Of a DNA stretch of 30,923 nt, positions 22,901 through 30,100 are shown in pieces (within the stretch, counting starts at the first letter, position 1; the number at the start of each line of letters is the position of its first letter). The translations under genes were made by a program, and so were the position numbers. The notes beneath the pieces were generated by a model. The model was not told where the DNA came from and made no database searches. It saw nothing but the letters and a program-made list of their open reading frames with translations. Location of the stretch: the IMG/VR virus record IMGVR_UViG_3300017788_000109, positions 1 to 30,923 of that record; one strand, given 5' to 3'. Source of the DNA: a virus.

Positions 22901-25900
22901 GTTAGCAACAAGGTTGCTGCCAAAATCAGCTATGCCTGTTGTAAAAATATTTCCAATCAGCCCAATACCACCTTGTACACGTATGGCACCGGTAGTAGCA
23001 CTTGTGCTTTGAGTATCTGTAGTGATGACAATGTCATAAGCAATCTGTTCGCTGGTAACACTGGCATTGCTTACAGTAGCACCAACGTAATCAATCCAGT
23101 ATCGATTGGTTCCATCATTTACATAAACATAGTAAACATCTGTGTCAGTTTTGTACCAAACATCACCTTCTACTGGATTGACTGGAGCAGTAGGCTGAGC
23201 GTATTTTCTCAGGCCACCACCGCTCACGTTGCCGGTTACCTCTAAGTCACCGCCGATGTTAACAGAACCTATGACTCCAAGAGTGGTCAGATTTCCAAAG
23301 CCGCCATTTTCGATTGTCAAGCCGCCAACGACAGCGCGACTACCAGAACTTTCGATGTTACCAACTGATAGTATTCCTGCCTGAACCGATATGCCACCAC
23401 CAGCAAAATAAGCTCCAGCAGCAGAAACGTTTCCGCCTATTGATATATCTGTGCCTGCGAGATAAGCAATCACGTTAGCATTTGAATAAGTGCCCTCGTT
23501 ACCCGCAAGTATGCTCACACCGTTAGCGTAAGTAAACAGACTGCCGCTGATGGTGCCTGCAGAAACATTACCGGCATTTACATTACCACTGACGCCTGCG
23601 CCGCCCGAAACGACCAAAGCACCGGTAGTTGTATCAACACTCGGTGTACCGCTAACGATGGTCAGATCTTGTAAACTTTGTGGATTGGTCGGACTTGCGT
23701 TACTTACTGTGGCGCCAACGTAGTCTACCCAGAAATTACTTGCACCGTCATTGATGTACTGATATAACACATCAGTATCAGTCTTGTACCACAGATCTCC
23801 GATTACAGGATCGACAGGCGCAGTAAGACTAGTAGTCTTGCGTATACCACCACCGGTCACATTGCCTGTTACTGCTAGGTCACCGCCAATGGTGGCTGGC
23901 CCAATAACTGCTAAACTGGCTAGGTTACCAAAACCGCCATTTTCGATTGTCAAGCCGCCGACAACGGCCAACAAACCTGTACTGACAATGTTACCATTGG
24001 TTATGCTAAAATTGTTTGTACTGAAAAATTGAGCGGACGAAACAATGTTACCGCTGGCAAGTGATATACCATTGGCTGCTAGATATGCTGTAACATTGGC
24101 ATTTGAATAGGTACCTTCGTTGCCTGCCAGTATGCTCACGCCGTTGGCATAGGTAAATTCAACTGCGCTGATAGTGCCTGTTGAAATGTTGCCGATAGAT
24201 GCATTACCAGCAACAAAAATGTTTTCGCTTACGCCGACCCCGCCGGTAACAACCAATGCACCAGTGGTTGAGCTTGTGCTCGGTGTACCGCTGACGATGG
24301 TCAGATCTTGCAGGCTCTGTGGCTGAGTTGGGCTAGCGTTGCTAACTGTGGCACTGGTAAAATCTACCCAGATGTTTTTTGTACCGTCTGTGATGTATTG
24401 ATAATAAACATCTGTGTCAGTTTTGTACCAAACATCACCCACCACCGGATTGGCAGGAGCGTTTATTTGAGCGTATTTTCTTAGGCCGCCACCGGTTACA
24501 TTTCCGGTGATTGCAAGGTCTCCACCGATGTTACCTGATCCTATCACTGCCAAACTGGCCAATGCACCAATTCCGCCGTTCTCTATGGTAAGACCACCTA
24601 TAACTGCTCGAGTACCTGAGCTTTCAATATTGCCTGATAAGTTTAATGTTGAAGCTGTTAGATTACCAGCTAATACAGTTATACCACCTGCTGAAAGATA
24701 AGAGCCGCTTGCAATTAGGTTTCCACTGGTTGTTATTCCAGTGCTGGTAGCCGAGATGCCGTTGGCAGCCAAATATGCCAGCACATTAGCATTTGAATAT
24801 GTTCCTTCATTACCAGCTAGGATACTAACGCCATTGGCATAGGTAAACAAATCTGCACTGACCGTTCCAGCATAAACATTACCAGCATTTATGTTTCCTG
24901 TTACACCAACACCGCCTGCTACGGTTAGCGCACCTGTGGTTGTGTTGGTACTTGGTGTGCCACTTACAATCTGTAGATCTTGTAAACTCTGCGGCTGGGT
25001 AGGACTGGCATTACTGACTGTGGCTCCAGCAATATCTATCCAAAAATTACTTGAGCCGTCATTGATATACTGATAGTAAACATCGGTGTCGGTCTTGTAC
25101 CAAACATCACCAACTATTGGGTCAACGGGTGCTGTTGCACTAGAAGTTTTACGGATGCCTCCGCCGGTGATGCGACCAGTTACATCAAGATTGCCACCAA
25201 TGGCTCCTGCACCAATTACAGAAAGAGTAGCTAGATTTCCAATGCCGCCATCGGCAATTGTAAGTCCGCCGATTACTGCTGTATTGCCACTGGCGGTAAC
25301 ACTTCCGTTGTTTACTGTAAATCCGTTAACACCAAAATAACTGCCAGTGGCTGTGACGTTGCCTTGATCTACTGTGATGCCGGCAGCAGAAAAATATGTT
25401 CCACCTGATGTAAGGTTGGCTGCTATCTGTACGTTCTGCGCAAATGATGCCGTTTGAAGTACACTGAGATTTCCACCAATATTAATGTTTCCGCCAACAC
25501 CCAGCCCACCTTGCCCGGTGATCACCATGCTACCAGTGCTAGTGTTAGTGCTGATTATATTCTGGTTGGCAATTATGTTGCCGCCGGTGATATCTAAGTT
25601 ACCTTGCAGATACAGATTGCCAGTTATACCTACACCACCGGCCACTTGCAAAGCACCAGTAGTCGGGCTGGTGCTTGGCGTACCACTGACTATGGCGATG
25701 TCGTTTAAGCTCTGCTGATTATACGCTGTAATATTAGCGACTGTAGCACCAGTCACGTCTACCCAGTATTTGTTGGTTCCGTCGCTTACATACTGGTAGA
25801 GAATATCTGTGCCCAGTTGATACCATTGATCGCCTACTGTAGGGGTAGATGGCGCAGACGAACTTATGGTTTGGCGAACGCCGCCGCCGGTGATGTTTCC

Positions 25901-27037
25901 CAACGCAGTAATGTCGCCACCGGCCCAGATGTTGCCACCAACACCAATACCTCCTGCGCCTGGTACAACGATTGCTCCTGTGGTGGTGCTTGTGCTTGGT
26001 ATTCTGCTGTTGGCAATAATAGCTCCACCAGCCCAAATGTTGCCACCAATGCCTAAGCCTCCTGGAGTAGGAATTACCAACGCACCACTGGTTTCACTGG
26101 TACTAGGAGTTGTTGATGATACGCTTAGATTGCCGCCGATACCTACACCGGCAGAAGTTAGAATCTGGCCACCAACATAGATATTTCCAGAGATGCCAAC
26201 TCCGCCTACCACTTGTAAGGCACCGGTATTTGCGCTGGTGCTGTCTTCTCCGCTGTTGACTACGAGAGTTCCAACAGTTTGTCCGGTAACTGGATTTACG
26301 TTGGCTATAGTAGCACCGGTGACGTCTACCCAATAGGTAGTGCCGCCGTCATTGATCCATTCATACAGTATGTCTGTGCCAACTTGATACCACTGATCGC
26401 CTTCTGCAGGGTCTGCCGGTGGAGTTGGCGAACTGACGATCTGCGGAACTCGTTTGCCATTTTGGAACAGCGTGGCAGCGGTTATGGTTGTGGTGGCGAA
26501 TAGATTGGGGACAAATATATTGCCGCTGGCAAAAGTTAGGTTTCCAGTAAGATAATCAAAGCTGGAAGTTGAAATGCCGCCCAGCTGATTGTTGACGTTG
26601 GCAAACTGTAGCTGCCCTGTACTACCAGCTGGTTCTGCTGTAGTTACTCCAAAGCTGAGATTAGTGCTGCCTAGGTCAATATTGCCTGTCGTGGTCAATC
26701 TAAAGGTACGACCGCTGTTGATCGTACCTTCTTCAACCAAGGTGATGATGGCCGGAGTTACCTTGCCTTCGGCAGAACCTGCGTTGGCGTCTTTGGTGCG
26801 TTCCCAGATACCATTGCTGCCTGTTCCTACTGCTATGACCTGATAGATACCATTTTGAGCTGCATTGGCTTGCGCACGCACCAGCACGCGATCATAAAAG
26901 TTTAAGGTGATGCCGTCTACAGTGTTAGGCATCTGCGCCAACATCACGTTTCCGATGTCCGCGGTAGTAGCGACTCTTACGCTTTGCTTAAAGTCGGTAT
27001 CAGGTATCTGACTGTATTTAGGTCTGGTTAATGCCAT
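16922..27037 (-). CDS. Giant repeat-built tail fibre protein, 3371 residues
   Basis: The N-terminal ~130 residues (MALTRPKYSQIPDTDFKQSV; VRVATTADIGN; FYDRVLVRAQANAAQNGIYQ; GIWERTKDAN) form the common phage fibre head module 'V..AT...I........VDG......DRVLVK.Q....NGIY.V..G.W.R..DA'. The rest is built from four recurring modules. A: TTGAL.V.GG.G..GN...GG, more than twenty copies. B: FTYANGVSILAGNEGTYSNA, five copies. C: GGLTIENGGFGNLASLGVIG, nine copies. D: a Trp module, P..GDVWYKTDTDVYYQY..DG...W.D, fifteen copies. The C-terminus (GQTGEITWDGEWLYVCIAPN then TWRRAGIYTW) is a known fibre ending ('G.I.WD..Y.YVC...NTW.R'). There is no S74 chaperone domain. It is probably a long trimeric beta-rich fibre reaching the host surface. 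A CATAAATA motif lies 23 bases before the ATG, and no strong ribosome binding site is visible. Confidence 0.9.
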   Translation of the reverse strand: MALTRPKYSQIPDTDFKQSVRVATTADIGNVMLAQMPNTVDGITLNFYDRVLVRAQANAAQNGIYQVIAVGTGSNGIWERTKDANAGSAEGKVTPAIITLVEEGTINSGRTFRLTTTGNIDLGSTNLSFGVTTAEPAGSTGQLQFANVNNQLGGISTSSFDYLTGNLTFASGNIFVPNLFATTTITAATLFQNGKRVPQIVSSPTPPADPAEGDQWYQVGTDILYEWINDGGTTYWVDVTGATIANVNPVTGQTVGTLVVNSGEDSTSANTGALQVVGGVGISGNIYVGGQILTSAGVGIGGNLSVSSTTPSTSETSGALVIPTPGGLGIGGNIWAGGAIIANSRIPSTSTTTGAIVVPGAGGIGVGGNIWAGGDITALGNITGGGVRQTISSSAPSTPTVGDQWYQLGTDILYQYVSDGTNKYWVDVTGATVANITAYNQQSLNDIAIVSGTPSTSPTTGALQVAGGVGITGNLYLQGNLDITGGNIIANQNIISTNTSTGSMVITGQGGLGVGGNINIGGNLSVLQTASFAQNVQIAANLTSGGTYFSAAGITVDQGNVTATGSYFGVNGFTVNNGSVTASGNTAVIGGLTIADGGIGNLATLSVIGAGAIGGNLDVTGRITGGGIRKTSSATAPVDPIVGDVWYKTDTDVYYQYINDGSSNFWIDIAGATVSNASPTQPQSLQDLQIVSGTPSTNTTTGALTVAGGVGVTGNINAGNVYAGTVSADLFTYANGVSILAGNEGTYSNANVLAYLAANGISATSTGITTSGNLIASGSYLSAGGITVLAGNLTASTLNLSGNIESSGTRAVIGGLTIENGGIGALASLAVIGSGNIGGDLAITGNVTGGGLRKYAQINAPANPVVGDVWYKTDTDVYYQYITDGTKNIWVDFTSATVSNASPTQPQSLQDLTIVSGTPSTSSTTGALVVTGGVGVSENIFVAGNASIGNISTGTISAVEFTYANGVSILAGNEGTYSNANVTAYLAANGISLASGNIVSSAQFFSTNNFSITNGNIVSTGLLAVVGGLTIENGGFGNLASLAVIGPATIGGDLAVTGNVTGGGIRKTTSLTAPVDPVIGDLWYKTDTDVLYQYINDGASNFWVDYVGATVSNASPTNPQSLQDLTIVSGTPSVDTTTGALVVSGGAGVSGNVNAGNVSAGTISGSLFTYANGVSILAGNEGTYSNANVIAYLAGTDISIGGNVSAAGAYFAGGGISVQAGILSVGNIESSGSRAVVGGLTIENGGFGNLTTLGVIGSVNIGGDLEVTGNVSGGGLRKYAQPTAPVNPVEGDVWYKTDTDVYYVYVNDGTNRYWIDYVGATVSNASVTSEQIAYDIVITTDTQSTSATTGAIRVQGGIGLIGNIFTTGIADFGSNLVANNILSNNNLQTSTLQVLNDIDGNGNIDIAGTATIGGNTTIGGNTLINGGLIVANTAHVVGNLTADGNYFSAGGLSVLSGNLSAFGFSVSNGNISSTGLAATIGGLTIENGGFGNLASLGVLGSATIGGDLAVTGNVSGGGLRKYAQINAPAYPVPGDVWYKTDTDVYYTYVNDGTGSYWIDYVGPTVSNAAVQNSINNDFRIASGTESYDSDTGALTVVGGIGATGNLWIGGLINANGNIIANSRIASTSSTTGALVVAGTGGLGVGGAVFVGQGANISTTLNVGTSAVIGTSLAVGTTANVVGNFNTLGNISAQGRVDITGNLDVVGRVTGGGIRKTTSLTAPVNPVVGDLWYKTDTDVLYQYINDGTTNFWVDYVGPTVSNASIETGLLTDLEITTGTPSTDDESGALRVVGGAGITGNIFVGGLIHANGNIIANSLTVSTSTTTGALVVAGAGGIGIGGAAWIGTSANIGTTLNVGSSAIVGTTLNVGGNIFGAGSLSIAGRADIAGDVAITGNVTGGGIRKTTSLTVPVNPVVGDLWYKTDTDVLYQYINDGTTNFWVDYVGPTVSNAAVDSSTNVDFSITSGTPSTDSSTGALRVAGGVGITGDIYADGVVSASGNIVANAATASTNTSTGALVVRGGAGISGATYIGGLLSVSGNLSGSNLTTGQINASGNLYLGGSTAITGRVDIDGAATVGGNLDVTGAITGGGIRKTSSTIAPVNPTVGDVWYKTDTDVYYTYVHDGTSNYWIDYIGATVSNAAVDNSTNNDFTIASGTDSVGINTGALQVVGGAGISGNLYLGGLVDVAGNLTANNIRANLHVQTNSLEVTANTTIGGSLAVIGTVSTGNLTTGNIVGYDFSIVDGNIVAAGQYFVAGGLSVAAGNITAYGFTSINGNITATGARAELGGITIENGAFGDLTSLGVIGSANIGGNLVVTGNVTGGGIRKTTSVSAPVNPVVGDIWYKQDTDVLYQYVDDGINKYWIDYTSATVSNATPTSPQSLQDLQIVSGTPSISTLTGALTVTGGVGVSGNINAGNLSVTTVSAGAFIYANGVSILTGNEGTYSNANVVAYLAANGITATSSGITTTGNITATGNISAGGTYFSAGGITALAGEITGASLSVTGNIISDGIRAVVGGLEILNGGFGNLSTLGIVGNLTVGADIVATGNISGGGLRKYAQPTAPANPVVGDVWYKTDTDVYYQYITDGGSNFWVDFVSAAVANVTQSAQTVSDIVITSGTPSIDVDTGALQVVGGAGITGNVNAGNVSVGGTISGALFTYANGVSILAGNEGTYSNANVTAYLAANGITATSSGITTTGNITATGNLTAGGSYFAAGGISSTLGVVNATALEISGNINSLGSRAVVGGLTIENGGFGNLASLSVIGTATIGGDVVITGNVTGGGIRKTTSLIAPANPVVGDLWYKTDTDILYQFIDDGSSTFWVDFVSASVSNSAADVGTNNDFTIASGTAAVDYSTGALRVVGGAGITGNVFAGNNISAGENITAGGAISAASANFVGNLTSANLTTGQIVAAGSLSALSISAGGLTAASNGLSIPGVFEVTATGNLTATGQYFSAGGFNATAGNITGTNFSIVNGNIVASGTSATIGGLVINNGGFGNLSSLSVIGSAVIGGDLAVTGNVTGGGLRKYAQLSAPAAPIIGDIWYKTDTDVVYEYINDGTNNYWVDLTSASVANLTASYDNLGDLNVVGNISVLGDVSVTGAFRYANGTPYITTTLANTDNIVANISNGFNVGLDLTTTGVAAGNYGSATNIPTVVVDSYGRITSITSNSVSTTFGLQGNVGSSTVTGGNTIVVVGVPNQIETTVSGNTITIGFTPNISFTDFTVTGNLVYGENGLRTTTSAIPPADPTPGDMWYQTGTDILYRYINDGTSEYWVDFFSTPLRAILPEADIGGGDGEVQYNDNGTFGANANFSYDQVTGQLKVPKFRITQSQSPVSPTSPGQTGEITWDGEWLYVCIAPNTWRRAGIYTW
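18930..18988. repeat. 59-bp exact direct repeat, copy 1
   Basis: This is identical base for base to 19620-19678, 690 bases away, which is the spacing of the surrounding fibre repeat units. Most other repeat copies in this gene differ at many silent sites. Confidence 0.9.
19620..19678. repeat. 59-bp exact direct repeat, copy 2
   Basis: Second copy of the 59-bp repeat at 18930-18988. It lies within a unit encoding ITATSSGITTTGNI (minus strand) between modules B and C of the giant fibre. Confidence 0.9.
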
Positions 27038-27060
27038 GGCAGAACTGTCTCAATTTATAC

Positions 27061-27068
27061 TATTTATG
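27061..27068 (-). promoter_or_regulatory. Late promoter motif CATAAATA (giant fibre)
   Basis: CATAAATA on the minus strand, 23 bases before the giant fibre ATG, immediately followed by a second similar octamer, TATAAATT. The pair sits in the loop of a TGTCTC/GAGACA inverted repeat (27046-27051 and 27069-27074). Confidence 0.55.
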
Positions 27069-27099
27069 GAGACATGATCCAAAAGAAAAGTACATAAAG

Positions 27100-27123
27100 A
27101 AAAAGGGCCTTGCGGCCCTTTTT
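27100..27123. terminator. Bidirectional rho-independent terminator
   Basis: A perfect 10-bp inverted repeat, AAAAAGGGCC / GGCCCTTTTT, with a TTGC loop. It lies 20 bases past the stop of the large structural gene and works in either direction because both arms end in A/T runs. It separates that gene from the late promoter of the giant fibre. Confidence 0.92.
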
Positions 27124-27142
27124 CTGTCTCCTCTGCTGCGGA

Positions 27143-30100
27143 TTACGCTTGAGATTCGATGTATGTAATTTGAATGTCAACGTTCGCTTGTGATCCTTGA
27201 GCAGGTACAATGTTGAACGCCACTATCTCGTTACCGTTTGGATAGAAGCCAGTTCCTGGAAGAACTGCACCACCAATTTCCTTAACGTTGCGCAGATCGA
27301 TAAATCCAGAGTTAGTAGCACTTACTGGAATCGAGAACAACTGCTCGCCGCCTTGTGCATATGGCAGAATGTTGTGATGTCCTCTTGGGCTCAAGTCAAA
27401 CACTACCGAGTTCACACCCCACAGATTGGTTGGCTTGTCTGTGGCTGGATACACGTTTGCAACGAACTGTGTAAAGCTAGGCTGGTTGAAACCACCTGTT
27501 TGTAGCGTGCCGCCTGGTTGGTTGAAACGTACATTCAACGGCTGCCAGTTAGCACTTATAATGTTGGTTGGATTCAACACCGCTTGCAACAAGAAACGTG
27601 GCTTCAAGGTAGCAGCAGTATCTGCGATGTTAACGAACATGTTCTGCAACAGCAACTGAGCGCGGTTGATCAAGTCCTTGCTACCCAGTTCGCCTGTGAC
27701 AGCGTTAGTAATCGCAGGAGCCAGTCTCATCATAAACAAGGTCTGTACCTGTGTACCCAGCACGTTTAGGTTAGCTAGGTTATAGGTAAACTGATACGAA
27801 CGATCAACGTCAAAGCGTCCGTCTAGGATGACCGCCGAACCCCAGTGATTGAGGTCTGGGCTGGCAGTGATACTAAACAGTCGGCAGGTCGAAGTATCTG
27901 CGTGTGCTACACCTGATCCTTGTGGATTCAATCCCATGCTCATGGAACGAGTCTGGTTAAGATTGAAGTTCGAAATCACTGCGCTACGTGTGAGTCCACA
28001 GATGTTGCCGTTGCCTGCGAAAGGACCTGCTGTGTAAGTGATCAATTCGTCGTTGATCAACACTGTAGCTGGTGCAGAGGCCGTGGCAGTTGGAAAATCA
28101 ACGATAGATGTCAGCGACACGTTTCCTGTTTCGCTGGCTGCTAGCGGCAGGGCCAATCTAGAGATAGCATTAGTTCTGTTGGAACTCATGTAACGAGCTG
28201 GCAAGTTACCTGAACGCATGAACGCTTCGTCATTCACGTTGTTGTTCTTGACACGGTGTGCCCAGATCATCTTGCCGTCTGTGGTGCGCAGGCCCCAGTC
28301 GATGAAGCCGGCACCATACCAGGTGTACTGGATGGCAACCATTTGCATCTTGGTCTTGTCTAGCACATAACCGCTAGGTCCGGTGCCGTCCAGCTTGTCG
28401 AGATTAAAGTGCTCTTGAGGAACATTGAGTGTGTCAATCACGCTCATTCTAGCTTCGGCTGCGTTGATAGATCCGCGATATGTTGGAGTGATGTACATTT
28501 CGTTCTGACCCACAACACGGCTCACTGTGTGGTTTTGTCCGCGAATAACAATCTGATCACCCACATCCAGCTGGTCAACAAATCTAGTAAATCTGTCGCC
28601 TGCTACCAGGTGTTGGTTGATACCCACGTTTACTCGACCCAATACTTCGCGGGTGGCGCTGCGTCGGCCAACTTTGATCTTGATACCGTCATGTTCCCAG
28701 TACACACCGTTTTGGTCATCAAACATGCCCACGCGGACTCTTGCACCGTGCCAATTTACTACGCTGAACTTGGGGAATGTTCCGTACGTTGGTGTTGTGG
28801 CTCCTAGAGTATCTTTAGCCAGCACAGTGAAGTTTGTTGCGTTAACGATAGAATTTACCAGATAATGATTGTTGTACCCGCTGGTAGTGATACCAAACAA
28901 GGAGATATTGGCGCCTATCTGCAATCCATGCTCGAGTTCTGTAAGGATAGTAATTGTGCTGGCCACGCTGGTACCTGACGCTACCACATTGGTGACAGTA
29001 AACGTTGGGCACAAGCTGATACCTGTGGTAAACATCATGCCCTTGCCGCTTTGGTAGCGGAAGTATTTCTTGGTCTGGCGAGCCACTTCAAAACCAAATG
29101 CTGGAGCGTTTACACCAATGTTGGTTCCACCATCAACTGGACGGTGACGTACCAAGCTGGTTGGGTACAGTGTGATGTTACCATTGATCTGGCTTTGTGT
29201 TCCAATTGCTGCCACAGTGGCCAGTGCGTTGGCCACGATAGCACCCGGCTTACTTACAAAAGTGAACTGATTGCTAAATGGAACACTGTTGATAACAAAA
29301 ACACCAGATGCATGAGTATTGGCATTTTGTGCACCAAACAGTTGAGTTTGTATAATCATACCCGGATACAGACCATGCGGTTGTAGGGTAGTCACTGTGA
29401 TGGTGCTAGGTGTTCCCACGTTTGACACGATGCTGGCGTACTGGATATTGGCACCTGAATACATTCCGCCTTTACGCACCACGATATCATTAGAAATAAC
29501 CGGTGAGCTCAGCATGTACCCGACGTCTCTGTTAGGAGAGTATTTTGGAAAATACGCCATGTAGTTTACATCGTTGATAGTGTTAAAGTAGATACCTTCA
29601 ACGTTGGCGTTATTCAAGCCCAAGGTAGACACAAAAGCGTTAGCAACGTTAGCCACACCGGTTACTGCTGCACTTTGCCCAAACGGGCTGGCGCCGTTAA
29701 CTGATGATGGAATACCGTGTGCGTTGGCATTGATACCAATCACTGGCACGTTGACGTTACCTGCTACAAACACACCTGCTGCTGTGATGCACAGCGACCC
29801 AGCTGGTGCAGCACTTATAGCTTGTGTACCAAGAGCACTACGTACCACGGTGAACGCACCGTCTGGGGTCACTGCGACTGTGGTAGGACGCACGATTTCA
29901 ATATTGGAATTGCTGCCCAATCCAGGGCTGAGTTCGCTGGCCATGTTGACCTTGGCGATAATCGAACCTGGGTTGATGATTGGGCTGGCGTTGGTGTTCA
30001 TCCAGCCACGAGTTATTGTGAGTGTACTGTTGGTAGTATCAACCTGGTCACAACGGAACAGTTCGATGTTGGCAGCAAAGCCAGCGGTCACGTTAGCGTT

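Larger units (their letters stand above)
17200..26425 (-). repeat. Fifteen tandem-dispersed copies of a Trp module in the giant fibre
   Basis: Fifteen copies of the GD.WY...TD..Y.Y..DG...W.D module are spaced about 565 to 730 bases apart. Twelve inner copies (3 to 14 from the N-terminus) are preceded by one of two short linkers, RKT(T/S)S or RKYAQ, in the order T,Y,T,Y,Y,T,T,T,T,Y,T,Y. The first two and the last copies use WYQ instead of WYK and differ in the linker. Confidence 0.9.

Noticed and set aside
17200-26425. CRISPR-like regularly spaced repeats
   Set aside because: Repeats are in one long open frame, spaced 565-730 bases and diverged at silent sites; there are no short identical repeats with unique spacers and no cas genes.
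27033-27042. TGCCATGGCA palindrome over the giant fibre start codon
   Set aside because: A ten-base palindrome around ATGGC is expected by chance when GCC precedes ATGGCA; no further dyad extends it.
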